Below, in pieces: positions 36,125 through 44,839 of a DNA stretch of 64,000 bases. The DNA lies in assembly GCF_008254045.1 (NCBI RefSeq), contig NZ_CP042425.1:6138001-6202000 (forward strand), written 5' to 3'. The number at the start of each line of letters is the position of its first letter. Within the stretch, counting starts at the first letter, position 1. This DNA comes from Limnoglobus roseus (GTDB taxonomy: Bacteria; Planctomycetota; Planctomycetia; Gemmatales; Gemmataceae). The notes below the pieces were generated by a model. The model saw only the letters and a list, made by a program, of their open reading frames with translations, was not told the DNA's origin and searched no databases. The position numbers and the translations under genes were made by a program.

Positions 36125-36979
36125 ATGCCCCTCGCGACCGCCAAGCCCCAGAGCGAAATCCTCGCCCACAACCCGGCCGACACGAACTACCGCAAGCTCG
36201 ACACCCTCGCCGCGGCCACGAAGTTCTACCCCCTGTGCTTCGCGGGCATCGACACGTCCAACGGCCTGGCGAAGAAGTTCGACGGGTCGAGTGCGACCGT
36301 CTGGCTCGACGGCGTCTGGGACATGGACAACGTCGCCAACCTCGACGCGGCCGACGCCGGGGTGGAGCAACTCCGGGTGTCCAAGCCGTTCGGCTTCCGG
36401 GTCGCCGTGGCCGCCGGGGGCGTGGCCGCGACCGACGTGAACAAGCCCGTCTACGCGATCTCGGGCAACGACTACCAGGTGAGCCTCACGCCGCCGGCCA
36501 CCGGGTTCACCGAGGCCATCGGGTACGTCGAGGACGTCATCAGCGCGACCGACGTGCTCATCAAGCCGCGGTACAAGAAACAGCCGGCCCAGGGCGCGGG
36601 CGGCGGCCGGATGTCCTTCGCCTTCCCGGTCAACCTCGCGTCCGTCACCGGCACGCAGGACGTGGTGACGAACTTCACGCCGGGGTTCGCGGGCAAGGTG
36701 GTCGGCTTCTCCTACGTGGCCAACGTCCCGGCCACGACCGCGTCGAAGCTCGCCACGTTCAACCTCGAAGTGAACACGACCGACCTGACCGGCGGCGTCA
36801 TCGCCCTGACGACGGCCCTCGCGACGCCGATGGGCAAGACGACGAACTCGACGGCCATCACCGCCGGCAACGCCTTCGGCGCGTCGGACTCGTTCTCCAT
36901 CGAGGCGAGTTCCGTGACGGCCTTCGCCGAAGGCTCCGGGACGTTCGTCGTCGTCGTCGAGCCGGCCGCCAACAACTAA
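36125..36979 (+). CDS. capsid decoration-like protein
   Basis: 284 residues. The first ~150 residues are beta-rich with LAAATKFYPLCFAGIDT and VLIKPRYKKQPAQGAGG, a layout like small capsid cement proteins (DUF2190-like). The C-terminal half (SFAFPVNLASVTGTQDVVTN, GKVVGFSYVANVPATTASKL) is a second beta domain that may be surface exposed. Location between scaffold and capsid genes fits. Family assignment is tentative. Confidence 0.6.
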   Translation: MPLATAKPQSEILAHNPADTNYRKLDTLAAATKFYPLCFAGIDTSNGLAKKFDGSSATVWLDGVWDMDNVANLDAADAGVEQLRVSKPFGFRVAVAAGGVAATDVNKPVYAISGNDYQVSLTPPATGFTEAIGYVEDVISATDVLIKPRYKKQPAQGAGGGRMSFAFPVNLASVTGTQDVVTNFTPGFAGKVVGFSYVANVPATTASKLATFNLEVNTTDLTGGVIALTTALATPMGKTTNSTAITAGNAFGASDSFSIEASSVTAFAEGSGTFVVVVEPAANN

Positions 36980-36993
36980 CACCCCGGCCGCGT

Positions 36994-37015
36994 GGGTACC
37001 GTGTGTACGGTACCC
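36994..37015. terminator. strong hairpin before the major capsid gene
   Basis: 9-bp perfect stem GGGTACCGT / ACGGTACCC with GTGT loop, extended by an outer CGGCC/GGCCG pairing. No U-run. It may attenuate or stabilise the capsid mRNA rather than terminate. Confidence 0.45.
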
Positions 37016-37058
37016 GGCCGATTGAATTTCCCCCGACCACCGCCCCGGAGTTCCGCAC

Positions 37059-38048
37059 ATGTCGCCCGACGTCTTCACCAGCATCCTGAACACCGAACTG
37101 ATGGTCGCCAAGGCGAACGCCGAGGCGATCGGGCCGGCCCCGGTCGAGCGGTTCTGCCAGGTCATCCCGTCCACGACCCGGGTCCACAACTTCCTGTTCG
37201 ACTCCGTCGTCGGGGACATGAAGGAGTTCAAGGGCCACCGGACGTTCCAGAAGTTCGCGTCCGACGTGTACCCGATCCGGAACAAGCGGTTCGACAACAC
37301 GTTCGAGGTCAACAAGGACGACGTCGACGACGACCAGGTCGGCGTGTACAAGCTCCGCCCGGCCCAGATCGTCAAGAAGTCCCGCCGGTTCTGGCAGCGG
37401 TTGGCCCTCCGGGCGTTGCGGGACGGGGAGACCGGCCTCGCGTTCGACAAGCAGCCGTTCTTCTCCCAGACGCACGGCGTCGGGTCGGTGGCGGCGAGCG
37501 GCGTCGGGGCGGGCGAGGGGGACGGGAACATCATGACGTTCACCGCCGCGAGCGGGGACGCGAAGAGCCACCGGATCGTCCTCGTGGTGAACGACGGGTC
37601 GACGGAGATCAAGCCGATCATCATCACCGAGCGGATGCCGGTGACGGAGTTGATGACGGACGCCGGGACGCCCCAGGCGGAGATGAACCTCGTGTACAAG
37701 TACTGGGTCGACGCCCGGTACGGGGCCGGGTACGGGTTCTGGTGGGACGCCCTGCTCATCAAGATCACGAACACGCCGACCCAGACGGAACTGCAAAGCT
37801 ACCTCGGCAAGGCCGAAGTGCGGCTCCGGTCGTTCCTCATCGACAAGGCCCGGGCGGGCGACGACAGCACGGCGTTGCACGAGGAACTGAACTTCAACGC
37901 CGAGTCGGTGACGGCCCTGTTCGGCACCGGCCTGACGAACCTCATGCGGACGGTGCTCGGGGCGGACACGATCGTCCAGTCGGGCGCGCCGGTGACGAAC
38001 ATGTACAAGGGGTGGGCGTTCCCCCAACCGACGAGCTACCTGAACTAA
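37059..38048 (+). CDS. major capsid protein (Mu gpT-like)
   Basis: 329 residues of the Mu gpT family HK97-type fold: ERFCQVIPSTTRVHNFLFDS near the start, then RTFQKFASDVYPIRNKRFDN, LALRALRDGETGLAFDKQPF, and the late KYWVDARYGAGYGFWWDALL. Preceded by a strong hairpin and a CCCCGGAG ribosome-site segment shared with the decoration gene leader. Builds the icosahedral shell. Confidence 0.87.
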   Translation: MSPDVFTSILNTELMVAKANAEAIGPAPVERFCQVIPSTTRVHNFLFDSVVGDMKEFKGHRTFQKFASDVYPIRNKRFDNTFEVNKDDVDDDQVGVYKLRPAQIVKKSRRFWQRLALRALRDGETGLAFDKQPFFSQTHGVGSVAASGVGAGEGDGNIMTFTAASGDAKSHRIVLVVNDGSTEIKPIIITERMPVTELMTDAGTPQAEMNLVYKYWVDARYGAGYGFWWDALLIKITNTPTQTELQSYLGKAEVRLRSFLIDKARAGDDSTALHEELNFNAESVTALFGTGLTNLMRTVLGADTIVQSGAPVTNMYKGWAFPQPTSYLN

Positions 38049-38130
38049 CCGGCCCCGCCGAGTCCGACATCCCGCCGCCCTCGGCCGTCTGCGATGGCTG
38101 GGGGCGGTTTCGCTTTCGAGGCGCGAGTCC

Positions 38131-38643
38131 ATGCCGTGGGTCACGACCGCCGAACTGAAGAACGCGACGGCTTCCGTCCTCGGCCAGTCGCTCCGGGTGG
38201 GCGGGAGCAACGGGTCGGTGAACATCGCCCAGCACTGGGACGAGCCGGTGGCCGCGGCCGTCAGCTACGCCCGCGGCGTCATCACCCGGGCGCTCGCCGC
38301 CCGCGGGTTCAAGCCCGAGCAGATCGCGGCGTGGGACGAACTCCACGACTACCACCGGCGGGTCGCCCTGTGCAACGTGTTCCGGGAAGGCGGCCTCGGC
38401 ACCGGGTACGACGGCCTCCACCTCGGCGAGTACTGCAAGGCGGTGGCGGAACTGGCGGCCGTCCCCGTCACGATCGGCGGTGTGATTATCGACCCGAAGG
38501 GGAGTGAGGGCGGGTGCAGTTCGGGCGACTTCGACTTCACGGCCGAGGTCCGCGTCCCCGGGGGGTTCGCCCACGAGCGGCCCCGACACGGCGGGTGCGG
38601 CGGGCCGGGGTACGGGTCGGACGGTGGAAGGGGCTGGCGGTGA
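38131..38643 (+). CDS. head-tail connector (Mu gp36/DUF1320-like)
   Basis: 170 residues. PWVTTAELKNATASVLGQSL, AVSYARGVITRALAARGF and the YHRRVALCNVFREGG helix resemble DUF1320 head-completion proteins that add to the portal. The C-terminal 35 residues are Gly/Arg-rich and may be unstructured. Stop overlaps the next start (GTGA). Confidence 0.6.
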   Translation: MPWVTTAELKNATASVLGQSLRVGGSNGSVNIAQHWDEPVAAAVSYARGVITRALAARGFKPEQIAAWDELHDYHRRVALCNVFREGGLGTGYDGLHLGEYCKAVAELAAVPVTIGGVIIDPKGSEGGCSSGDFDFTAEVRVPGGFAHERPRHGGCGGPGYGSDGGRGWR

Positions 38644-39233
38644 TCACCCAGACGTACTCCGCGGCCGACTTCAGTGCCCGCCTCGCGGCGGCGGCCGGGG
38701 CGGTCCAGCGGGGCGTGCCGGAGCCCCTGTTCAAGCCCCTCGGCCTGTTGTTCCAGGCGGACGTCCGGCGGCAGTTCTACACCGGCGTGGGGCCGACCGG
38801 CGTCCCCTTCCAGGCCCTGGCCCGCCCGCGGCCGGACGGCAGCGACAAGCCGCTGATGAACCAGGGCTTGTTGGCGAACAGTTACGTCGCCGAGGTGACG
38901 GCGGCGGGCGTCGTCGTCGCGTCGGCCCACCCCGGGGCGGCCTTGCACCAACTCGGCGGGGTCATCCGGCCGGTCCGGGCGAAGGCCCTGACCCTCCCCC
39001 TGACGCGGGAGGCGGTGCGGTACGGCAGCCCCCGGCGGTTCCCCCGCCCGCTGTTCGTCCGCGGCGGGTGCTTGTGCGAGTGGCAGGGGACGGGGCGGGA
39101 CCGGGTGCTCGTCCGCCACTACCGGTTCGCGGCGGAAGTGACCGTCCCGGCCCGGCCGGTCGGGTTCACGGAAGCGGCGTTAAGCGACGCGGCGGAGATG
39201 CTGGCGGACTACTACCTCTCGATGGCGGGGTGA
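38640..39233 (+). CDS. virion morphogenesis protein (Mu gpG-like)
   Basis: 197 residues from the GTG at 38640 that overlaps the preceding stop; upstream in-frame codons are shadow. PLGLLFQADVRRQFYTGVGPTG, DKPLMNQGLLANSYVAEV and HQLGGVIRP are typical of phage virion morphogenesis proteins that join tail to head. Order gp36-gpG supports the call. Confidence 0.7.
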   Translation: MITQTYSAADFSARLAAAAGAVQRGVPEPLFKPLGLLFQADVRRQFYTGVGPTGVPFQALARPRPDGSDKPLMNQGLLANSYVAEVTAAGVVVASAHPGAALHQLGGVIRPVRAKALTLPLTREAVRYGSPRRFPRPLFVRGGCLCEWQGTGRDRVLVRHYRFAAEVTVPARPVGFTEAALSDAAEMLADYYLSMAG

Positions 39234-39236
39234 CCG

Positions 39237-39740
39237 ATGGCGTACACGGCGGACGTTCACGGGCGGATTCGCGACGCGGTCGCGGCGGCCCTCCGCGGCG
39301 TGGCCGAGACGATGTACGCGGACGGCGACGGGGCGTTCGGCGTGCCCGCGGAACAGGTCTACGCCGTCAACAAGTTCGTTCGCACGCAGGTGGACCTGCC
39401 GGCCGTCGTGGTGAGTTACGAGGGCCTGGCCGAACAGGTCCGGGGCGGGACGAACCGGGAGGACGACGTCGCCTACCCCGTGTTCGTCGGCCTGTACGTG
39501 AACGGGCCGGTGAACAACGAGACGGCGGCCGGCGGGCCGACCCTGACCCAGTTCCGCGACACCGTCCGCGGCCTCTTCCACAACCGGCGACTGGCCGGCG
39601 TGCCCGAGGTGTACCAGTGCGAGGTGTCGCCGCAACCGCTGGTGCAAGAGGGCCTGCCCGGGTACGAGCAACTGGCCACGTCCGTCGTCGTCACGGCGGC
39701 GGCCCGCGTCGAGCGGAACCCAACCTGGAGTAAGACATGA
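39237..39740 (+). CDS. tail completion-like protein
   Basis: 167 residues. HGRIRDAVAAALRGVAE, LPAVVVSYEGLAEQVRGGT and DDVAYPVFVGLYVN fit a minor tail or tail-terminator type protein. ATGA overlap with the tail tube gene. Assignment rests on position between connector and tube genes. Confidence 0.5.
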   Translation: MAYTADVHGRIRDAVAAALRGVAETMYADGDGAFGVPAEQVYAVNKFVRTQVDLPAVVVSYEGLAEQVRGGTNREDDVAYPVFVGLYVNGPVNNETAAGGPTLTQFRDTVRGLFHNRRLAGVPEVYQCEVSPQPLVQEGLPGYEQLATSVVVTAAARVERNPTWSKT

Positions 39741-40708
39741 GCGACCTGGTACGGATGGGGTGGACGACCCGCCTGGGCGTGGCCGTGAGCAACCCCGATA
39801 ACCCGCCGACCGACCCGACGGAAGAGATCGAGTTCCTCGATGATAACGTCGCGGACGTCCAGACGCGGGAGGACGCGAGCGGGACCACGGGCATCCGGTC
39901 CGTCCCGGCCGACCGGATGGTGGAGATGTCCCGGATGGTCGTCGGGTCGATCGTCTTCGAGCCGAAGCCGCTGGACCTGCAGCGGTGGTTCCCCCGGATC
40001 TACGGCAAGGCCGGGACCGGCTCGGGCACGCTCACCTTCGGCCTGGGGAATGTCCTCCCGGCGTTCGACCTGTTCAGCCTCCGGACGGGCGACACGACCG
40101 AGGACGGGGTGAGCGGCCTGCACGTGTTCCGCGAGTGCCGCGTGGCGTCGGCCACGTTCGAGTGCCAGGAGGGCGGGCGGTTCAAGTGCACGCTCAACGT
40201 CCTCGGCAAGGACCGCGACGCGGCGATCAACGCGGCCTACGAGTGGCCGGCCCTGACCTACGACCGGCAGTCCCCGTGGAATCTGGCGAACGCCGTGCTA
40301 ACGGTGAACGGGACGGGGTACTCGTTCTACCGCTTCGCGCTCACCCACGACAACGTCCTCGCCCCGCGGATGATGAGCGGGAGCCTGTCGCCGACCGAGT
40401 TCCCGACCGGCGGCCGGGCCGTCCGCCTCGGCCTGTCCACGCCGTGGGGGAACGGCCTGCCGCTGCACCAGACGCTGCGGTCGAGCCCGCTGACCACGGC
40501 GGTACTGAAACTGGCCTACGGGAGCGGCGGGGCCGAGCGGTTCGTGCAGTTCGCCACGCCCCGGCTCATCCCGCCCGACTTGCGGTCGCCCGTCGTGCCC
40601 AGCCGCGGCGAGATCCGGTACGACGTGGAACTGATGGCGTGCGCGACGACCACGAGCGGGGCCGTGGACGCCGACTCGGAACTGGTGACGACGCTCAAGG
40701 TGGGGTAA
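39737..40708 (+). CDS. phage tail tube protein
   Basis: 323 residues. TRLGVAVSNPDNPP at the start, then a repeated beta-layer pattern with SIVFEPKPLDLQRWFPRIYG, GLHVFRECRVASATFECQEG, RFKCTLNVLGKD and a second half of similar layout, as in siphovirus tail tube subunits. Translationally coupled to the upstream gene. It builds the non-contractile tube, whose length the tape measure sets; no sheath gene is seen, which supports a siphovirus tail. Confidence 0.7.
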   Translation: MSDLVRMGWTTRLGVAVSNPDNPPTDPTEEIEFLDDNVADVQTREDASGTTGIRSVPADRMVEMSRMVVGSIVFEPKPLDLQRWFPRIYGKAGTGSGTLTFGLGNVLPAFDLFSLRTGDTTEDGVSGLHVFRECRVASATFECQEGGRFKCTLNVLGKDRDAAINAAYEWPALTYDRQSPWNLANAVLTVNGTGYSFYRFALTHDNVLAPRMMSGSLSPTEFPTGGRAVRLGLSTPWGNGLPLHQTLRSSPLTTAVLKLAYGSGGAERFVQFATPRLIPPDLRSPVVPSRGEIRYDVELMACATTTSGAVDADSELVTTLKVG

Positions 40709-40726
40709 TTCGGGGAGGCTGGAACG

Positions 40727-41059
40727 ATGGCCAACTTTCGGAACATGACGTTGGTTTGGAACATCTACCGCGGGACGTCGTTCGGGGGCGACCTTGAGTT
40801 TAATCAGGGGACGGAGGACGGGCCGGACTACGACCTGACGGGGATGACGGTGGTCGTCACCATCGGGGACACCGTCTATCGAAGCGGTGTTGCCCCACAG
40901 TTGACTGTGCCAGTGCCGACGAACGGCGTAGCACAGTTTCGCCTCGCGGACGCCGACACCGCCGCGATGACCGAGCCGCGGTACCCGCTCACCGTGGACA
41001 TCGACAACGGGGGCGGGAGTACGACGCGGTACTGGGACGGCGTCGTCTACATGGCGTGA
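40727..41059 (+). CDS. small tail-associated protein
   Basis: 110 residues, beta-rich: TLVWNIYRGTSFGGDLEFNQ, YDLTGMTVVVTIGDTVYR, EPRYPLTVDIDNGGGSTTRY. Resembles N-terminal domains of phage baseplate or tail accessory proteins (BppU-like). Last rightward gene before a leftward island interrupts the tail operon. Confidence 0.5.
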   Translation: MANFRNMTLVWNIYRGTSFGGDLEFNQGTEDGPDYDLTGMTVVVTIGDTVYRSGVAPQLTVPVPTNGVAQFRLADADTAAMTEPRYPLTVDIDNGGGSTTRYWDGVVYMA

Positions 41060-41130
41060 CGGGGGCGGAATGTGGGCGGGTTTGGAGGGAGCACATTGGC
41101 CCCCTCGTTTGCTTCTGGCCGAGCAACCGG

Positions 41131-41454
41131 TCAACTTGACGGCGGGTTTGCAGGCACTCTTGTTTCGAGGTAGACAACGTGGGCAGCGTGTTCGGGAAAC
41201 TGCAACCCCATGTCGTCTAGACACGCGCACATCAGTCGAGCGTCGTCCGGCAACCGGTCGACGAAACCAGCCCACCCGATCAACAGCAACTGCCGGGGCA
41301 TGGGCACCAGCCCGGTGATGGCGTCCCAAAAGGCGTTCCAGTTTCGCCCATACCAGCCCGGAAAGTCGAGCGAGCGCATGAGCAGCGATTGCAACTCGTC
41401 GGCCGTATTCACTGCGGACAGGTCAATCTCTACACTCGCTCGCCGCGCATCCAT
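41131..41454 (-). CDS. barstar-family protein
   Basis: 107 residues from the ATG at 41454 (GAGG eight bases upstream). The barstar fold is clear: VEIDLSAVNTADELQSLLM, SLDFPGWYGRNWNAFWDAI (the family's YGxNWDAFWD box), LLLIGWAGFVDRL. Barstars inhibit barnase-type RNases; no barnase gene is adjacent, so it may protect against a host or competing phage RNase. It lies antisense inside the structural block. Confidence 0.82.
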   Translation of the reverse strand: MDARRASVEIDLSAVNTADELQSLLMRSLDFPGWYGRNWNAFWDAITGLVPMPRQLLLIGWAGFVDRLPDDARLMCACLDDMGLQFPEHAAHVVYLETRVPANPPSS

Positions 41455-41579
41455 CGCTAGAACCTCAGTCGCCGCCAAATTTGAGGTCGCGGCGAATCAC
41501 TCCGATGGTTTGGCCTAGTGCAGAGAGAGCAACCGGTCAGGATGCGGCCGGGCCCGGTGCAGGCCCAGTTCGGCGGGCT

Positions 41580-42050
41580 CTATGCGGCTCCTTCGCCCGC
41601 ACCGGTCACCGTCTCGATGGCGAACATGTCATCGATCCGCTGCCAGTCCACGCCGGTCAGTCCGGCCGCCGTCCAAACGACACCGACCCACTCAGTTATT
41701 CGGCCGTGGTACGGCACCCGCACGCAACCCGACGCCCAGGCCGGCCAACCCAGCCAGCGGCGGGACAACGCACCAGCCCGCGTCCGGGCCAGCATTGCCC
41801 CGGCGGCCCGGACGAAGGTCCGGTTCAGCCTCGGCGGGGGTGGGACCATCTCGTACCACCGGTCGTCCACATGATACGCGAGCGGCGCGTCCCGCCACGG
41901 GTGGTAGCGAACCGCGGTGGCATGGTCATGGATGGCCATCTCCAGGACCATCCGCCAGATTAGGCGGGCGAACGGCCAGTCTCCCGGGGACACGAACATT
42001 GCGTCCGCTGACGGCGTGTGTCCAGCCCATGCATGAGCGACGAGACCCAC
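41580..42050 (-). CDS. GspE/PulE N-terminal-like fragment
   Basis: 156 residues, GTG start. WPFARLIWRMVLEMAIHDHATAVRYHPW, YHVDDRWYEMVPPPPRL resembles the N-terminal domain of planctomycete type II secretion ATPases, but no Walker motifs follow. Possibly a captured or truncated host gene, or an unrelated immunity partner of the barstar 126 bp downstream. Low certainty. The 253 bp to the next gene are AT-richer than the surroundings. Confidence 0.4.
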   Translation of the reverse strand: MGLVAHAWAGHTPSADAMFVSPGDWPFARLIWRMVLEMAIHDHATAVRYHPWRDAPLAYHVDDRWYEMVPPPPRLNRTFVRAAGAMLARTRAGALSRRWLGWPAWASGCVRVPYHGRITEWVGVVWTAAGLTGVDWQRIDDMFAIETVTGAGEGAA

Positions 42051-42303
42051 CCCGAAGCCCTCTGTCGCCGAACTTGTAATTCTCTTACACGTTGTTGGAG
42101 TATACTCGCGAACGAAACAGCCGGTCCAACACTTTTCGCCCCGCTTTCGCCGCCGTTACGGCTGGGCACCGGCCGTAACACTGCTACCCGATTGACGCGC
42201 CGCGCGACATAACGCGATTACTGCAGCGCCACGACAGCCGTGAGTGGGAACCAATTGGCGCGCTGCTGAGTGGGAAAGAGATCAATTTCTTACGGATGTG
42301 GTA

Positions 42304-42483
42304 TCAGCCAGAGGCCTTCGCGGACACGGGCGGGCCGACCGATGCCCGCACCGACCCGGCGTTCGGGGTCGCCGTGACGGCGGTAGATGGTGGCTTCACC
42401 GCCGCCCGCAGTTGACCCACGCGGGCAAGCGGGCGCAAGTACCCGCCCGCTTGCCAGAAGAGTCGCAACGCCGCTCCGAACAT
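42304..42483 (-). CDS. small hypothetical protein
   Basis: 59 residues from ATG 42483, with GAGGGA 12 bases upstream and 10 bp after the stop of the preceding leftward gene, so probably its operon partner. The C-terminus (VTATPNAGSVRASVGPP) is Ser/Thr/Pro-rich. A rightward open frame from about 42180 to 42415 overlaps it (containing SGKEINFLRMWYQPEAF), so the coding strand is not settled. Confidence 0.35.
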   Translation of the reverse strand: MFGAALRLFWQAGGYLRPLARVGQLRAAVKPPSTAVTATPNAGSVRASVGPPVSAKASG

Positions 42484-42493
42484 GGTCAATCCC

Positions 42494-43012
42494 TCAAGAC
42501 GGGTCGGTGGTGGTCAAAGGCCCGAGCGATGCCGCCCCGCGGGCGTAGGTTCCGCTCCATGCGATGACGGAGTCCGTCTCGTCGTACACGTCGAACGTCC
42601 CGTCGTTGTTGAACGTCACCTTGTTCCGGCCCGGCCGGATTGCGTCCCTTACCGTTCGCCCGCCATCGCTGCCGCCGGCCAAGTTCCGGCCGAGCACCCG
42701 GTCGGCCACCGCCGCCGTGCTGTTAGCGTCCACTTGGACCTGCCGCTGGCCCCGCACGTCATACGAGCCGTCCCCGTTCACGAGTGTCGCCCACCCCGAC
42801 GTTACCTGCGCGGCCCCAGAGTAGACGAAGCACTCGTGGTCCCCTGTGAGCGTCCCCGTGAACGTCACCGCATACCGCCCCTTTGCAGTCGGGACTTCGC
42901 TCAGGCTGAATGGCGAGCCGGTGACTTGCGTGTCACTCCCGGCCGGGAAGACTCGCAGGGTCGGCGTCGGCAGGTTCGGGAGCGTCGTCAGGGTAATGGT
43001 CTGGGATGCCAT
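42494..43012 (-). CDS. beta-rich tail-fibre-like protein on the opposite strand
   Basis: 172 residues from the ATG at 43012 (a further in-frame Met lies five codons upstream). Entirely beta: SQTITLTTLPNLPTPTLRVF, GRYAVTFTGTLTGDHECFVY, QVQVDANSTAAVADRVLGRN, then DGTFDVYDETDSVIAWSGTY. Resembles receptor-binding or fibre-associated modules of this phage group. It is read leftward behind a sigma factor, so it could be expressed separately from the other tail genes, e.g. in the prophage state. Confidence 0.55.
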   Translation of the reverse strand: MASQTITLTTLPNLPTPTLRVFPAGSDTQVTGSPFSLSEVPTAKGRYAVTFTGTLTGDHECFVYSGAAQVTSGWATLVNGDGSYDVRGQRQVQVDANSTAAVADRVLGRNLAGGSDGGRTVRDAIRPGRNKVTFNNDGTFDVYDETDSVIAWSGTYARGAASLGPLTTTDPS

Positions 43013-43051
43013 GCGTTCACCTGTCAAGTTTGAGTGTTCGACGGAAGCCGC

Positions 43052-44125
43052 TCACGCGCAAGTCTGGGGGACGGCCAAACCCAGTTTCTTCTTGACCCTC
43101 GCAACCGTGCACGGGGCGACGCCGCACCGGGCGGCGATCTCGTTCGCCGTCCCGCCGTCCTTGAACGCCGCGGCGACGCGGGCCTCCGTCTCCTCCGGGG
43201 ATCGCGGCGGGGTCACGTCGGGGTGAGCGAGTTTCGCTTTCGTCCACCGGACCAGTGCGTACGACACGCCGCACCGGGCGGCAATTTCGTCGGACGACAA
43301 CTCGCCCTGCTTCAGCAACGCCTCCACCTCGGCCACCTTCTCCGGCGGGGCGTACGGCCGGTCGGCCCGGACGCGGTCGAGCGTGTCGTACTTGCCGCAC
43401 GCCCGGCAGCGGATGTTTATGCTGCCGGACCCGTTCGGCCTGACGAACATTTCAGGCCGCCCGCAGTGCCGGCACGGGGGCAAGTCGCGAGAACCTTCGC
43501 GACCCGAGCGGACGACGGCCCCAATCGGGGGCAACTCGGCCTTCTCCCGCAGCCGCGACACGGCGGACAATTCCAGGTCCATCACCCGGCGGGCTGATAA
43601 TCGTAACGCCTTTGCGGTGGTCGCCACGTCCGCCGCCGCGTGCCCTTGAAGGCCGAACCGTCGCACGATGACCGCGGCCTCGTCTTCTGGCAACGTGGTG
43701 AGGATGAACTCGACGTCGGCGGCGGCGTCGATTTTCCAGACGGACCGCTCGTCGTGGGAGACGAAGCGGACGTCTTCCACATCCTCGCCGGACTTGGCGT
43801 AGTGCGGGTTGCCGCCCCGCCCGCGGCCCTTGCCTTGCCGCCGACACCAATTCAGGCCGAAGAGGTGTTTCGTCATCGAGTTCGCGGCGAAGGTGGAGAA
43901 CTTGGCCGACTTACCGCCGTGCCCGACGCTGGCGTCGGGGGAGTAGTTGGCCGCACACCGGGTCAGGATGAAAAACGCTTCCGACTCGACGTCGTCCCGC
44001 CCGAACCGGTCGCCCGTAGCCTTCTGGAAACTGTTGACGATCTTGTAGGCGAGGTTGATGCACGAGGCGGCGAGGGCCTGTTGCTCCGGCGTGAGCGGGT
44101 TGTACTTGTCGGGGTGACGGGGCAT
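43052..44125 (-). CDS. sigma-70-family factor with zinc ribbon and repeated HTH
   Basis: 357 residues from the ATG at 44125, which overlaps the upstream stop (TGATG). Region 2-like ALAASCINLAYKIVNSFQ, GRDDVESEAFFILTRCAANY and NSMTKHLFGLNWCRR; region 4-like TLPEDEAAVIVRRFGLQG and RRVMDLELSAVSRLREKA. A zinc ribbon follows (CRHCGRP ... CRACGKY), then two similar HTH repeats (GELSSDEIAARCGVSYALVR and GGTANEIAARCGVAPCTVAR). The ribbon and extra HTH copies after region 4 are unusual. It likely controls phage or island promoters. Confidence 0.75.
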   Translation of the reverse strand: MPRHPDKYNPLTPEQQALAASCINLAYKIVNSFQKATGDRFGRDDVESEAFFILTRCAANYSPDASVGHGGKSAKFSTFAANSMTKHLFGLNWCRRQGKGRGRGGNPHYAKSGEDVEDVRFVSHDERSVWKIDAAADVEFILTTLPEDEAAVIVRRFGLQGHAAADVATTAKALRLSARRVMDLELSAVSRLREKAELPPIGAVVRSGREGSRDLPPCRHCGRPEMFVRPNGSGSINIRCRACGKYDTLDRVRADRPYAPPEKVAEVEALLKQGELSSDEIAARCGVSYALVRWTKAKLAHPDVTPPRSPEETEARVAAAFKDGGTANEIAARCGVAPCTVARVKKKLGLAVPQTCA

Positions 44126-44742
44126 CAACGAACCTCCACGAGATGAACCGGGTCGAGTCGGTTGGCGGGCATCGGCCCGACCCACGGCCGGCGGGACCGG
44201 GCGAGCCACGTCCGCCAGTCGTCGGGCATCCGCTCCCGAACGAGGTCGGACGCGGCCCGCACCGCGGCGGCTTCCGTCGGGAACCCCGCCTCGGTCACCG
44301 GGTTGGCGAACACGAAGTGGGGCGTCCCGTTCTGCCAAATCCGCCCGACCCACACGGCCGGCCGCTTGGGGTCAAGTTCGTCGTTGAACGCCTCAATGAA
44401 CGGGCGGCGTGATTGGCCGGTCGCGGGCGGCGTCCAGTCCTCGCCCCACCGCCACTTCAGGTACCGGGCGACGAGCAGACCGGTGGCGACCGGGTCGCGG
44501 GACCGGCGGATGAATTGCACCTCACGCCCGCCGACCCACGGCGCGGCCTCCCAGATTTCGGCCGCGTAGAGGAGGCGATCGCGGCCGAGTTTGCCGTCGA
44601 GGGCGGCCTGCTTGTGGGCCGTCACGTGCCGGTACCGCCACGGGCTGCCGTCCACGTGGCTCGGGTCGTACTCCTGCAACGCCAGCACCTCGGTCAGGGA
44701 CGCGGGCACGGCGGCGAGGCCGGGGTAGGGGTCGTCGGTCAT
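44125..44742 (-). CDS. hypothetical protein upstream of the sigma factor
   Basis: 205 residues from ATG 44742; upstream in-frame codons are antisense to the motif C region. Trp-rich and basic: SPWRYRHVTAHKQAALDGKL, VATGLLVARYLKWRWGEDW, PTEAAAVRAASDLVRERMP. First gene of the leftward island operon; its stop overlaps the sigma start. No family recognised. Confidence 0.55.
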   Translation of the reverse strand: MTDDPYPGLAAVPASLTEVLALQEYDPSHVDGSPWRYRHVTAHKQAALDGKLGRDRLLYAAEIWEAAPWVGGREVQFIRRSRDPVATGLLVARYLKWRWGEDWTPPATGQSRRPFIEAFNDELDPKRPAVWVGRIWQNGTPHFVFANPVTEAGFPTEAAAVRAASDLVRERMPDDWRTWLARSRRPWVGPMPANRLDPVHLVEVR

Positions 44743-44783
44743 GTCGGAACGTACCGGGTGTGGTGTCCTCAACCTTCCCACCC

Positions 44784-44829
44784 GCCTGCCTGACTGCTCC
44801 CCGGCACACTCAGGCAGGGCCGGCGGAAT
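44784..44829 (+). promoter_or_regulatory. repeated phage motif, copy C, in a divergent promoter
   Basis: TCAGGCAGGG-N4-CGGAAT at 44810-44829, ending 10 bases before the ATG of the next tail gene. A 9-bp inverted copy (CCTGCCTGA, 44785-44793) faces the leftward gene, so the pair could drive both directions. Confidence 0.6.
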
Positions 44830-44839
44830 CTTGCTGGCC

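Noticed and set aside
34595..37774. 1059-codon minus-strand open frame across the head genes
   Set aside because: Antisense shadow of the protease/scaffold, decoration and capsid genes; low-complexity composition.
40990..41060. Barnase-like RNase partner next to the barstar gene
   Set aside because: No flanking open frame shows RNase motifs; the barstar appears to stand alone.
41070..41318. Rightward 82-codon open frame after the small tail protein
   Set aside because: Mostly antisense to the barstar gene, with shadow-like composition; start context (GGGGGCGGAATG) alone is not enough.
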